The translations under genes and the position numbers were made by a program. Below, in pieces: positions 45,174 to 55,558 of a stretch of 64,000 bases of DNA. The stretch is from NCBI RefSeq assembly GCF_900112185.1, contig NZ_FOKP01000001.1, positions 124,001-188,000 on the forward strand, given 5' to 3'. A model generated the notes under the pieces. It made no database searches. It was not told the origin of the DNA and saw only the letters and a list, made by a program, of their open reading frames with translations. This DNA comes from Allobosea sp. CRIB-10. Lineage in GTDB: Bacteria; Pseudomonadota; Alphaproteobacteria; Rhizobiales; Beijerinckiaceae. How positions within the stretch are numbered: the first letter of the stretch is position 1; each line of letters starts with the position of its first letter.

Positions 45174-46061
45174 ATGCCGTCCTATCCGTTCGAGACCGTC
45201 GACGTTTTCACCGATACCCGCTTCGGCGGCAACCAGCTCGCCGTCTTCACCGATGCGCGCGGCCTCTCGGATGCCGAGATGCAGGCGCTGGCGGCGGAGA
45301 TGAACTATAGTGAGACGACCTTCGTGCTGCCGCCGAGCGATCCGGCCAACACGGCGCGCGTCCGCATCTTCCATCGCACCGCCGAGATGCCCTTCGCCGG
45401 CCATCCCAATGTCGGCACCGCCTGCGTGCTCGCCGCCCATGGCCGCGACCGCGACGGCATCCTGCTGTTCGAGGAAATGGCAGGGCTCGTCGAGGTCCGT
45501 GTCGCCCGCGGTGCCACAGGACTGGTGACGGGCGCGACCATCGCCGCGCCGCAGGCCCTCTCGCTCGGCCTCCAGCTGCCGGCCGACGCGATCGCAGCCT
45601 GCGCCGGGCTCGGCCCGCAGGACGTGCTCACCGGCCGCCATCTGCCGCAGCAGGCTTCGGTCGGGGTCAAGTTCTTCTTTGCCGAGGTCACGCCGGAGGC
45701 GCTGACGCGGGCGACGCCGGACATCGCGGCCTATCGCCGGCTCTCGGCAGCCAACCCGGTCTTGGAAGGCCGCCTGTCGATCTTCTTCTACGCCTGGGAC
45801 GGCGACAGGGTTCGCGCCCGCATGTTCGCGCCGCTCGCCGGCACCTGGGAGGACCCCGCGACCGGCAGCGCCAGCGCGACGCTCGCGGCGCTCACTCTCT
45901 CGCTCTCCGAGAAGGACAGCATCGCTTTCGAAATCGCGCAGGGCGTCGAGATGGGCCGGCCGAGCCTGCTGAATGTCACGGCGCGGCGCGCCGATGGCGA
46001 GATCCGCGCCACTGTCGGCGGCGGCTGCGTGCCGGTGCTGAGGGGCGAGGCGACGGTTTAA
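45174..46061 (+). CDS. PhzF family phenazine biosynthesis-like isomerase
   Basis: 295 residues, two mirrored diaminopimelate-epimerase-like halves. Start FETVDVFTDTRFGGNQLAVF, the conserved acidic NYSETTFVLPP (catalytic Glu), and MPFAGHPNVGTACVL and EDPATGSASATLAAL in the two halves. Most PhzF relatives have no known substrate; no phenazine genes are near. Follows gatA by 99 bases. Confidence 0.92.
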   Translation: MPSYPFETVDVFTDTRFGGNQLAVFTDARGLSDAEMQALAAEMNYSETTFVLPPSDPANTARVRIFHRTAEMPFAGHPNVGTACVLAAHGRDRDGILLFEEMAGLVEVRVARGATGLVTGATIAAPQALSLGLQLPADAIAACAGLGPQDVLTGRHLPQQASVGVKFFFAEVTPEALTRATPDIAAYRRLSAANPVLEGRLSIFFYAWDGDRVRARMFAPLAGTWEDPATGSASATLAALTLSLSEKDSIAFEIAQGVEMGRPSLLNVTARRADGEIRATVGGGCVPVLRGEATV

Positions 46062-46074
46062 GAATGGCGCGTCC

Positions 46075-46180
46075 TGCTCGGGCTTTGACCCGAGCATCCC
46101 AGGCCGGAGGAGGCCCTGAATGGCGCCTTCTTGTCACGAGATTCTCGGGTCTGCGCTTCGCTCCGCCCGAGAATGACGCG
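46075..46180. repeat. REP-like intergenic element, copy 4
   Basis: Contains GCTCGGGCTTTGACCCGAGC (a small hairpin) and a second inverted pair ATTCTCGGG / CCCGAGAAT around TCTGCGCTTCGCTCCG. Similar plan to the elements at 3631, 16861 and 19808. It lies between the convergent PhzF and MmcQ/YjbR genes. Confidence 0.55.
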
Positions 46181-46184
46181 GCCG

Positions 46185-46544
46185 TCAGCTGAGCCCAAGC
46201 TCCGCCCGTACCTTCCGCGTCAGCCCCGCGGCGACCAGCCGGTGGCTCTCGCGCAGGTAGTCGCGGAAGGCGTCGTCCGGCAGCCCCTCGTCGGAGAAGC
46301 GCTGGATCCACTTCATCCCGCGCGAGGCGAGATAGGGCGCGGGCTTACAGCCGGGTGCGTCGCGCAGCATCTCATAGGCGACGGCTGAGCATTTGAACGA
46401 GACGAAGAGCGTGCCCTCGGCATCGTCGCGGCCGAGCGCGAACACCTTGCCGCCGACCTTCCAGACATCGGCACCGCCCCATTGCACGACATGGCTGGTC
46501 GCTGGCAGGGCGGCGCAGAACGCGTTGTATTCGGCGAGTGTCAT
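46185..46544 (-). CDS. MmcQ/YjbR family protein
   Basis: 119 residues, ATG preceded by CAGGACGAC. Single YjbR (CyaY-like) fold domain: LAEYNAFCAALPATSHVVQW, GGADVWKVGGKVFAL, FVSFKCSAVAYEML, and the DYLRESHRLVAAGL end. Members bind DNA or act as small accessory proteins; the function here is open. A longer frame to 46841 is not supported by any ribosome site. Confidence 0.85.
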   Translation of the reverse strand: MTLAEYNAFCAALPATSHVVQWGGADVWKVGGKVFALGRDDAEGTLFVSFKCSAVAYEMLRDAPGCKPAPYLASRGMKWIQRFSDEGLPDDAFRDYLRESHRLVAAGLTRKVRAELGLS

Positions 46545-46630
46545 GTCGTCCTGCTGTCGCGAGTCGCTTCTTCGGATCACCTGTATCCTAACAGCAGACA
46601 GCTGATGTCCGGAGCCGGCGATCCGATCCG

Positions 46631-46828
46631 CTAGCGCTGCCAAAAGCGCTTGGCGATCTCCGCCTCGACCTGCTGCTTCGTCAGGCCGATATCCTCGAGC
46701 AGGTGCGGATTCTCCTGCGCCATCTGCGCCAGCTTCCAGCGCACGCGAATCCGCTCGCGCCAGATTGCCAGGATGCCTCGCGGTGCAGTTTGTGGTGACC
46801 TTACGAGAGTGGGAGCAGCATCGTGCAT
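46631..46828 (-). CDS. DUF1127 (YjiS-like) small protein
   Basis: 65 residues, ATG with GAGG seven bases upstream. Trp/Arg-rich helix (ILAIWRERIRVRWKL) followed by NPHLLEDIGLTKQQVEAE, the DUF1127 signature. Short DUF1127 proteins in Agrobacterium and Rhodobacter affect RNA metabolism and phosphate or stress responses. Divergent from the winged-helix/TPR regulator. Confidence 0.88.
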   Translation of the reverse strand: MHDAAPTLVRSPQTAPRGILAIWRERIRVRWKLAQMAQENPHLLEDIGLTKQQVEAEIAKRFWQR

Positions 46829-46962
46829 GGCAACCTCCCATGGTTCGGGGCGCGCTGCGCTCAGGGTGAAGGGAGGTTTCGTTCTGCCTGATGCGGGCAG
46901 CTTGGGCCTTAAGCCCGCCCGAAGAGTTCCAAAAACTTCCAAACGGGCTATGGATTTAGCCC

Positions 46963-48471
46963 ATGCAGGGATCGCGCTTCGCCTTCGGCCCGTTCGTGCT
47001 CGATCCGGGCGCGGGAACGCTCCGCGAGAACGATGTCCCCGTCAGCGCCAGCTATCGCGGCCTGAAGCTCCTCGCGGCGCTCGCCGCACGACCCGGCGAG
47101 ATCCTGAGCAAGGCCGAACTGCTCGACGCCGGCTGGCCGGGGATGGCCGTGGAGGAGGCCAATCTCACCGTCCAGATTGCGCAATTGCGTAAACGTCTCG
47201 GAGCGCCATCCGAGGGCGGTGAATGGATCGTCACGATCCCGCGTGTCGGCTATCGCTTTACGGGGGCGGTCGAGCGACTCGGCGAGGTGAAACGCAAATC
47301 CTTGCCACTTCCGACCAATCCGTCGATCGCCGTGCTGCCCTTCGCCAATGTCAGCAACGATCCCGAGCAGGAAAGCTTCGCCGACGGACTGACTGAGGAT
47401 TTGATCACCGACCTCTCCAGGGCCGCGGAGCTGTTCGTCATCGCCCGTAATTCGGCCTTCACCTACAAGAACAAGGCGAGGGATGCGCGCGAGATCGCCG
47501 AAGAGCTCGGTGTGCGCTATGTGCTCGAAGGCAGCGTCAGACACGCTGCGGGGCGTGTGCGGGTCAACGCCCAGCTAGTTGATGCAACGACTGGGGACCA
47601 TCTCTGGGCGGAACGCTTCGACCGCGAGCTCGATGACATCTTCGCCGTCCAGGACGAGGTCACGGCCAGAATTGTCGAGGCACTGCTCGGCCGGCTGCGT
47701 ACCCCGTCGCCGCGCCGGCGACCGAAGAGCCTCGAAGCTTATGATCTCTGCGTGCGGGCGCGTCGATTGATGGACGACACGCCGCAAGCGGCGCAGGAAG
47801 CGCACATCCTGCTGACGCGCGCGGTCGCGCTCGATCCGGATTATGCTGAGGCCTATCGCTGGCTCGCCTTGAACCACTGGATGGGCTGGGTGCATTCCGG
47901 CGGGCCAAGCGAGGCGTCCCGAAGCACCGCCCTGGAGCTGGCGCGCAAGGCCGTGGCGCTGGACCCCAACGATGCCGGCTGCCGATGGTCCTTAGGGTAT
48001 CTGCTTGCCTATGAGCGCAGTTTCGCCGAGGCCGATGCAGAGTTCGCCAGAGCGATTGCGCTCGACCCGAATGAGGCCGATGCTTGGGCAGCGCTCTCCG
48101 ACATCACCGTGCTGGCCGGGCGGGTTGAGGAAGGCCTGGAGCACATCCGCAAGGCGTTCCGCCTGAACCCGTTTCCGGCGAGCTGGTATTATCTGTCGCT
48201 TGGTCAGGCGCTCTATGCGGCTGGCGACTACGAGGCTGCTGTTGAAGCGCTGCGTCGGGATCAGACCCATCGCACGAGCTCGCGCCGGTTCCTGGCGGCG
48301 AGCCTAGCCCAGCTTGGCCAGCTCGACGAGGGGCGCGCCGAGGCCGAGCTTTTCCTGGTCGGCAATCCCGAATTCAGTATTCGCCATTGGGCGGCGATGG
48401 AGCCGTTCCGTGACAATGCGCTGCGTGAGCGCTTCGTCGAGGGTTTCCGCAAGGCTGGCTTGCCGGAGTGA
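46963..48471 (+). CDS. Winged-helix/TolB-like/TPR regulator
   Basis: 502 residues. Residues 1-105 are an OmpR-type winged helix (FGPFVLDPGAGTLREN, TVQIAQLRKRLG, TIPRVGYRFTG). Residues about 115-240 match the TolB-like segment found in adenylate cyclase-type regulators (SIAVLPFANVSNDPEQESFADG, YVLEGSVR, LWAERFDREL). The rest is a chain of TPR helices (ALDPDYAEAYRWLAL, ALDPNDAGCRWSLGYL, ALDPNEADAWAALSD). No membrane segment, no phospho-receiver domain. Proteins of this layout probably sense by protein contact; target unknown. Confidence 0.88.
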   Translation: MQGSRFAFGPFVLDPGAGTLRENDVPVSASYRGLKLLAALAARPGEILSKAELLDAGWPGMAVEEANLTVQIAQLRKRLGAPSEGGEWIVTIPRVGYRFTGAVERLGEVKRKSLPLPTNPSIAVLPFANVSNDPEQESFADGLTEDLITDLSRAAELFVIARNSAFTYKNKARDAREIAEELGVRYVLEGSVRHAAGRVRVNAQLVDATTGDHLWAERFDRELDDIFAVQDEVTARIVEALLGRLRTPSPRRRPKSLEAYDLCVRARRLMDDTPQAAQEAHILLTRAVALDPDYAEAYRWLALNHWMGWVHSGGPSEASRSTALELARKAVALDPNDAGCRWSLGYLLAYERSFAEADAEFARAIALDPNEADAWAALSDITVLAGRVEEGLEHIRKAFRLNPFPASWYYLSLGQALYAAGDYEAAVEALRRDQTHRTSSRRFLAASLAQLGQLDEGRAEAELFLVGNPEFSIRHWAAMEPFRDNALRERFVEGFRKAGLPE

Positions 48472-48526
48472 CGGAACCAGTGCGACCGGGCATGGTTGAT
48501 CTGCCGCTCAGGTGCGCGAGGCGACG

Positions 48527-48916
48527 ATGAAACTTTCAGGCGGCTGCAATTGCGGGCAGGTTCGCTACGAGCTCGACGGCGAGCCGATCCGCGTCGGCAT
48601 CTGTCATTGCGAGACCTGCCGGAAGGGTTCGGGCTCTGCCTTTTCCTATTTCGGCATCTGGCCGAAGGCCAGCGCTATCCTGTCTGGAGAACTTGCATCC
48701 TGGTCGAGCCGCGCCGGCGGCGAGCGCTTCTGCCCGGCCTGCGGCTCACCGCTGTTCTGCTGGGCGGAAGGCTCCGACGAGATCGAGATCAAGCTCGGCA
48801 GCCTGGACAGCCCGCCGAGCGCCTTGCTGCCGGCCTATGAACTCTGGACCATCCGCCGCGAGCCCTGGCTGGCACACCAGAAGGGCGCCGAGCAGCACAG
48901 GCGGGATCGCGAGTAG
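48527..48916 (+). CDS. GFA family (glutathione-dependent formaldehyde-activating-like) protein
   Basis: 129 residues starting at the ATG before LSGGCNCG. Zinc-type Cys set: GGCNCGQVRYE, CHCETCRKGSGSAF, and FCPACGSPLF, all characteristic of the GFA fold. Most such proteins are not true S-(hydroxymethyl)glutathione synthases and their substrate is not known. Follows the TPR regulator by 55 bases on the same strand. Confidence 0.9.
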   Translation: MKLSGGCNCGQVRYELDGEPIRVGICHCETCRKGSGSAFSYFGIWPKASAILSGELASWSSRAGGERFCPACGSPLFCWAEGSDEIEIKLGSLDSPPSALLPAYELWTIRREPWLAHQKGAEQHRRDRE

Positions 48917-48932
48917 TCAGGTCTAACGGAAG

Positions 48933-50009
48933 TTAGAAACTCTCGGCGTCGACGCCATGGGCCTTCGCCGCGGCGACGATCTGCGACCAGGTCTCGTCGT
49001 CCAGCGGGATGCCGTCGCGCTCGCGCTCGATCCGCATCTTGCGTTCCTTGTCGCCGGGCGCCAGCACGGGCTGCGAAGGATCCTGCGGCGCGGCGGCGCG
49101 TACGAAGGCGAGGTAGCTCTCGATCCGCTGCTGTCGCAGGGCGGCATCGGGCTCGAGCCGGGCCGGGTCGATCAGCACGCCGAACAGCGAGTTGATGATC
49201 CAGGTCTTGTGCGGCTTCTGATCGATGCGGGCCGCACCCATCAGCCCGGCCGACAGCAGTTCGGCGATCAGCGACAGGCCGGCGCCCTTGTGGTCGCCGA
49301 AGGGCAGCAGCGCGCCGAGCGGCAATCCCTCCTGGAGGAAGACATGCCGGGGCTCGACGGTCGGGCGGCCCTCGCCATCGATGATGTAGCCTTCCGGCAC
49401 GGTGACGCCCTTGTTGAGCGCGACGCGTGCCTTGCCATGCGCCATGCGGCTGGTGGCGAAGTCGAGGATCAACGGCTCGCCGCCGGGCACGGGCAGGCCG
49501 ATCGAGATCGGGTTGGTGCCGAAGCGCGCCTGCTTGGCGGCGAAGGGCGCGACGATCGGCGGCCGTCCGGCGACATTGACCCAGAACACCGAGATCAGCT
49601 CGGCAGCCGCGGCGACCTCGGAATAATGGCCGATGCGGCCAATATGGTGGGAGTCGAGCAGGTTGAGCACGGCGACGCCGCCGGTCTGCGCGATCGCGAT
49701 GGCGCGGTCGACGGCGCCTCGCGCAGCCGGTTGGCCGAGCGCGACATTGCCGTCGACGATCAGGAAGGGACCGGCCTCGCTGCGAATGCTGAGCTTGGCC
49801 TGCGGCGTCAGATGGCCGTCGGCGAGCGAGTTGAAATAGAGCGGTAGCATGCCGATGCCATGGCTGTCATGGCCGCTGAGATTGGCGAGCACCAGATGGT
49901 CGGCCGTCTCCTTCGCCTCGTCCTCGCTCCAGCCGGCAGCGGTTATCATGGCGCGGGTGAGGGCACGGAGCGCCTCGGGCCGGTGCAAGCGATAGGATGT
50001 CATGGCCAT
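48933..50009 (-). CDS. LDH2 family malate/lactate/ureidoglycolate-type dehydrogenase
   Basis: 358 residues, full-length member: HDSHGIGMLPLYFNSLADG, DSHHIGRIGHYSEVAA, FGTNPISIGLPVPGG, LDFATSRMAHGKARVA, GDHKGAGLSLIAELLSAG. NAD(P)-dependent 2-hydroxyacid oxidation. This is the second LDH2 protein in the window, but it differs in length and motifs from the ComC-like one at 38936, so it is not a recent duplicate. Stands alone; substrate unknown (hydroxycarboxylate such as hydroxyglutarate or malate). Confidence 0.9.
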   Translation of the reverse strand: MAMTSYRLHRPEALRALTRAMITAAGWSEDEAKETADHLVLANLSGHDSHGIGMLPLYFNSLADGHLTPQAKLSIRSEAGPFLIVDGNVALGQPAARGAVDRAIAIAQTGGVAVLNLLDSHHIGRIGHYSEVAAAAELISVFWVNVAGRPPIVAPFAAKQARFGTNPISIGLPVPGGEPLILDFATSRMAHGKARVALNKGVTVPEGYIIDGEGRPTVEPRHVFLQEGLPLGALLPFGDHKGAGLSLIAELLSAGLMGAARIDQKPHKTWIINSLFGVLIDPARLEPDAALRQQRIESYLAFVRAAAPQDPSQPVLAPGDKERKMRIERERDGIPLDDETWSQIVAAAKAHGVDAESF

Positions 50010-50187
50010 CTGTCAGATGCTGAAATGATCCGCGCAGAGTGCACGGGCGTGCGCTCCATGCAATGGACGCAAGCAAATGGCGCCGTCCCGGCCGGTGCAT
50101 CTCGACGTTGCGCTCACCAGTCCTTATGTTGCCGTCAGCAATCCTGTTTTCACCGGACCTTGAATCCGGTCGAGGAGGGACGAGGAT

Positions 50188-50583
50188 ATGTTTTCGATAC
50201 CCGGCCTGAAGGTCGTCTCGCTGACCGACGCCGCCGCTCGGCGCATTCGCGAGATCATGGCGCAGTCGGTGCGCGACAATCCGGATTCGCCGGCGCTCGG
50301 CCTGCGCGTCGGCGTCAAGAAGGGCGGCTGCGCCGGCATGGAATACACCTTCGAGGTCGCGCGTGTGGTCGGCAAGGGCGACGAGGTCGTGACCGAGAAG
50401 GACGCGACCGTGATCGTTGACGCCAAGGCGGTGCTGTTCCTGCTCGGCACCGAGCTTGACTTCAAGACCGACCGTTTCTCCTCGACCTTCGTCTTCAACA
50501 ATCCGAATCAGGTCTCGGCCTGCGGCTGCGGCGAATCGGTCGAGATCAAACCGCGCGCGGAAACTGCGCTGGCGGGCCAGTAA
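50188..50583 (+). CDS. sufA: SufA/ErpA-like iron-sulfur cluster assembly scaffold
   Basis: 131 residues, A-type carrier. The three Cys ligands are in GGCAGMEY and near the C-terminus in CGCGES. DAAARRIREIM and FVFNNPNQVSACGCG are family signatures. A strong GAGGAGG sits just upstream. No suf operon follows: the next gene is a GGDEF protein on the other strand. In many Alphaproteobacteria the last suf gene has this shape, so the assignment as SufA is moderate. Confidence 0.88.
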   Translation: MFSIPGLKVVSLTDAAARRIREIMAQSVRDNPDSPALGLRVGVKKGGCAGMEYTFEVARVVGKGDEVVTEKDATVIVDAKAVLFLLGTELDFKTDRFSSTFVFNNPNQVSACGCGESVEIKPRAETALAGQ

Positions 50584-50595
50584 AGCCGGGATCGC

Positions 50596-51654
50596 TCAGG
50601 CGACCTTCGCCGCGTCCTGGACGGCGTCCTCGGTGACGGTGCGGTTGCGCCCGTCTCGCTTGGCCTGCAGCAGCGCATTGTCGGCCCGCTCGACGATCGA
50701 GCTCGCCGTATCGCCGCGCCGGTAGACGGACACACCGAGCGAGATGGTGATGCGCCCGAGGCTCTCATTGGTCGAGCGCTTGACCAGCTCCCGGGTCAGC
50801 AGAGCCTGACGCACGGTCTCGGCCCCGAACTTGCCGGCGACGACGTCGGCTTCCGGCAGGATGATGGCGAACTCCTCGCCGCCGAAGCGGGTGATGATCG
50901 CCTTGTCCTTGAACTTGTCCTTCATCGTCCTGGCGACCAGGCGCAGCACCTGATCGCCAGTCAGATGGCCGTGCATGTCGTTGAAGTTCTTGAAGAAGTC
51001 GATATCGGCCATGACCAGCGCGAAGGGCTCGCGCCGCAGCGTCGCCTGATCGATCGCCTTCTGCAGCATCTCCTCGAAATGGCGACGGTTGGCGAGGCCG
51101 GTGAGGGGGTCGGTCAGTGCCTCCGCCCGCGTCGATTCCAGCGCCTCTCGCAGATTGTGGATCTCGTGCGCGCTCTCGCGCAGCTGGCCTTCGAGCTGGG
51201 TCTTCCGGGCGACCTCCTCGCGGGTCGACAGGACCAGGGCCTCGACCCATTCGCGCAGCTTCTGCCGGTCGGCCGAGGGAGGCACCTCTTCGGACATGGC
51301 GCAGAGCCGGCCGTGATACTGCTCGCTCGAGCTCAGGGCCCGGTCGACCAGCGCCATCATGCTGTCGATCTCGGCGAGCACCTGCAGGCTGGTGCGCTCG
51401 GCCTGGCGCGTGAGGCGGTCGGTGCTGATGAATTTCTCGTAGAGCGTGTCGATGTCGGCGGCGCCGACCTCGCCATTGCTGGCGGCGATCACGGCGTTCA
51501 TCGCCATGCTGAGAGCCGGCACTTCGCCACTGAGATGAGCGTACCAGACCTCGAAGGAACGCGGATAGCCGGGAGAATAATGCTGACGCATCGCCGTGAC
51601 GACCTGTTCAGCGAGGTCGTGAGCCTGCGGCGAGCCCGATCGGCTGTTGGTCAT
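50596..51654 (-). CDS. GGDEF diguanylate cyclase
   Basis: 352 residues; ATG with AGGA six bases upstream. An N-terminal helical region (about 1-180, coiled coil near 130-175) is followed by a GGDEF domain with DPLTGLANRRHFEEML, DFFKNFND and active motif RFGGEEFAIILPE. The inhibitory I-site (RxxD five residues before the motif) is replaced by KDKA, so product feedback by that site is unlikely. The C-terminal ISLGVSVYRRGDTAS and ADNALLQAKRDGRNR are normal. No membrane segment. The N-terminus has the look of the family with FLAGELLIN-type sensor helices; I cannot name its signal. Confidence 0.92.
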   Translation of the reverse strand: MTNSRSGSPQAHDLAEQVVTAMRQHYSPGYPRSFEVWYAHLSGEVPALSMAMNAVIAASNGEVGAADIDTLYEKFISTDRLTRQAERTSLQVLAEIDSMMALVDRALSSSEQYHGRLCAMSEEVPPSADRQKLREWVEALVLSTREEVARKTQLEGQLRESAHEIHNLREALESTRAEALTDPLTGLANRRHFEEMLQKAIDQATLRREPFALVMADIDFFKNFNDMHGHLTGDQVLRLVARTMKDKFKDKAIITRFGGEEFAIILPEADVVAGKFGAETVRQALLTRELVKRSTNESLGRITISLGVSVYRRGDTASSIVERADNALLQAKRDGRNRTVTEDAVQDAAKVA

Positions 51655-51753
51655 GACGTCCTGTCCCCCGCCGGGCACGAAATTCTTCCGCGCCCGCTAC
51701 GCGCCTGACCCTAGGGCAGACGGAGTTAATGCAAGGTTGCAGGGACGTAAGAT

Positions 51754-53226
<1,473 letters not shown>

Positions 53227-53379
53227 CGATGGTTGCGCTTCTCAAGGGTCGGGGACACGTGGCGGGATGACCGTTCAACCGCAACGGTGGCGCGACTTTG
53301 CTGGGTTGCGCGCCTTCGGACGCCCGTGCAATGCAGAAAAAACAGGGCAAAGTCAACATTCTAGCGAGGTTGCTGAAGG

Positions 53380-54096
53380 ATGGGTGTGGTTATGGCGAAG
53401 ACTCCGGAGCCTCTGGTCCTGATTCCGGGGCTGAACTGCACGCCGGCGCTCTATGCTCCACAATGGCCAGCCTTGGCATCCGGCCGGCAAATTCTGGTCG
53501 CCGAGACCGCCGCCGACGACACGATCGCCGCCATGGTCGAGCGGCTGCTGGCGGCTGCGCCTGAACGTTTCGCACTCGGCGGCTTGTCGATGGGCGGCTA
53601 TGTCGCCTTCGAGGTGATGAGGCGCGCGCCCGAGCGGGTGACGCGGCTCGCTTTGCTCGACACCACCGCAAAGCCGCCGACGCTCGAGACGAACACGCCG
53701 CGCGAGCAGATGATCGCGCTGGCGGAGAAGGGGGCCTTCGACAATGTCGTGACGGTGCTCTGGCAGAAGCTCGTCGCCCCCGGTCGTCTCGCAGACGAGG
53801 CGCTACGGCTCGCAGTCAAAGCCATGGCCGAGGCGGTCGGCCCCACGGGCTTCATTCGCCAGCAGCGCGCCATCATGGGCCGGTCCGATGCGCGGCCTGT
53901 CCTCGCGACGATTTCCGTTCCGACTCTGGTCGTGGTCGGCGCGGAAGACGCGATCACCCCGCCGGACGAAGCGCGCGAGATCGCCGCGGGCATCGGCGCG
54001 AAGGCGCGCTATCTGGAAGTGCCGGGCTGTGGCCACCTGTCGACGCTGGAGACACCCGAGATCGTCACGCCGGCGCTGCTTGACTGGCTTGGCTGA
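53380..54096 (+). CDS. Alpha/beta hydrolase
   Basis: 238 residues from the ATG at 53380; ATG at 53392 is possible. Alpha/beta-hydrolase fold with oxyanion segment LIPGLNCTPALYAPQW, nucleophile elbow GGLSMGGYVA (Ser), acidic VVGAEDAITPPD and His in PGCGHLSTLETPE, so the triad is complete. Resembles small esterase or lactonase-type enzymes; substrate not predictable. Confidence 0.9.
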   Translation: MGVVMAKTPEPLVLIPGLNCTPALYAPQWPALASGRQILVAETAADDTIAAMVERLLAAAPERFALGGLSMGGYVAFEVMRRAPERVTRLALLDTTAKPPTLETNTPREQMIALAEKGAFDNVVTVLWQKLVAPGRLADEALRLAVKAMAEAVGPTGFIRQQRAIMGRSDARPVLATISVPTLVVVGAEDAITPPDEAREIAAGIGAKARYLEVPGCGHLSTLETPEIVTPALLDWLG

Positions 54097-54099
54097 GCC

Positions 54100-54360
54100 T
54101 CAGCGCGGGGCCACGCACGGGTCGAGCTTGGTTTCGCTGGCGCGCTTGGCGATCGAGCCGGTGACCTGCGGGTCGATCGCTTGGCCCTTTGTCGCGGCCT
54201 GGGCGATCTGGCGCAGCGCGTCGCGATCGAGTTGCGCCGTCTGGCTCGAGACGAAGTTGGCGGCGATGACGGAGAGGAAGGCGATCGCCGCGCCGGCCTT
54301 GGCGACATCGGCGACCATGGTGCCGCGCTGATTGCGCAGGAAGGCGATGACGAGGCGCAT
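54100..54360 (-). CDS. Small single-membrane-helix protein, Flp-like N-terminus
   Basis: 86 residues, ATG with GGAGAG six bases upstream. Begins MRLVIAFLRNQRGT followed by a hydrophobic segment (AKAGAAIAFLSVIAANFV), then a hydrophilic tail ending near one Cys. The start looks like the Flp/Tad pilin pattern (FLRxxxG then hydrophobic helix), but the typical cleavage pair is not clear. Function unknown. Convergent with the hydrolase, ends three bases from its stop. Confidence 0.7.
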   Translation of the reverse strand: MRLVIAFLRNQRGTMVADVAKAGAAIAFLSVIAANFVSSQTAQLDRDALRQIAQAATKGQAIDPQVTGSIAKRASETKLDPCVAPR

Positions 54361-54475
54361 CGCTGCTCTCCGGATCTTCAAGAAGAGGCGCCGAGCGCCG
54401 ACAGGGAAATCCTGCGCCGACCCATGTAAAGACTTGGTTAGCGCGGCCCCAGCGCGATCGATGGAATTCGAATCG

Positions 54476-55390
54476 TCAGGTGCGGCCTTCCAGCCGGCCG
54501 CGATGTTCGCGGAAGAGCTTGCGCAGGGCCTCCAGCGTGGCCAGGACCGCCGCCCGTTGCCGGCTGCTCTCATGCGAGACGAGAAAAATCTCGTCGGCGG
54601 TCGCTTCGGGCGGTTGCTCCAGCCGGATCAGTGTCGCGTCGCCATCGGCGAGGAAGCAAGGCGCCATCGAGACCGCGCCGGACGAGCGGATGCTCTCATA
54701 GCGCGCGGCGGAATCGCCGACGCGGGCGGCGATCGGCCGGCCGGCCGCCCAGGCGAGGATATGCTGCTCGATCCGCGACGAGACGTCCCGGCTGACCGAG
54801 ATTACCGGCGCCGTCGCCGGGTCGACGTCGCGGCGGACATAGAAGGCCTGCGCCAACCTGCCGACCTTCTGGCCGAAATAGCCGGCTTCCGCGGGCGGCT
54901 TGCGCATGCGGATTGCGATCTCGGCGTCGCCGCGGGCGAGGTCGAGCCGTTCGCGCGTGCTGATGATGACGATCTCGATGCTGCCCACGGCAGCCGAGAG
55001 ACGGGCGGCATGCTGGGTCAGGAACAGGCTGATCGAGGTCGTCGCGGTGATGCGGACGGGTGCGTCATCGCGAACGCACGCAGCGTTTGCCCGCGCCTCG
55101 AAGCGCGCGACGGCCTCGGCGGCGGCAGCTGCGTCGGCGGCGAGCGCAAGGCCGATCTGCGTCGGGATCAGCCGATTGGCGCCGCGCTGGAACAGAGGCA
55201 GGCCGAGTCGGGCCTCGAACGCCTTCAGCCGTCGCGCGACGGTGGTTTCGCTCAAACTGAGAACAATCGCCGCCAGAGCGAGGCCGCCGCTGCTGGCGAC
55301 GGCGTGGAAGATTTCGAGATCGGCCCAGAGCGAGGCCTGTCCCGAGGTTTGGGCATCGCGTCGAGGTGGAGAGGCAGGAGGCTCGCCCAT
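54476..55390 (-). CDS. LysR family transcriptional regulator
   Basis: 304 residues, N-terminal helix-turn-helix (FHAVASSGGLALAAIVLSLSE, LKAFEARLGLPLFQRG) and a substrate-binding domain (about residues 95-290: ITATTSISLFLTQHAARL, IAIRMRKPPAEAGYFGQKV). The N-terminal start is preceded by a Pro/Arg-rich extension before the helix-turn-helix, so translation may begin later. Neighbours give no hint of its targets. Confidence 0.88.
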   Translation of the reverse strand: MGEPPASPPRRDAQTSGQASLWADLEIFHAVASSGGLALAAIVLSLSETTVARRLKAFEARLGLPLFQRGANRLIPTQIGLALAADAAAAAEAVARFEARANAACVRDDAPVRITATTSISLFLTQHAARLSAAVGSIEIVIISTRERLDLARGDAEIAIRMRKPPAEAGYFGQKVGRLAQAFYVRRDVDPATAPVISVSRDVSSRIEQHILAWAAGRPIAARVGDSAARYESIRSSGAVSMAPCFLADGDATLIRLEQPPEATADEIFLVSHESSRQRAAVLATLEALRKLFREHRGRLEGRT

Positions 55391-55558
55391 GCGCTCAGCG
55401 GCCAGAGATAGGGCTGGGGGCGGCCACGGCGCTCTGCGAAGTCATGGTCGGCATCGTGTGGATCGGTCGGCATGCGCGCAGGATGGGCGCATACGCGGTA
55501 GGAGGCAGCCCGGCAGGCTTGCGGGGGAGCCCGGCAGGCGAGCCGCCCAGGCTTCGCT

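Noticed and set aside
43551..46097. 848-codon frame antisense to gatA and the PhzF gene
   Set aside because: Covers two well supported genes in opposite sense; composition typical of an antisense shadow.
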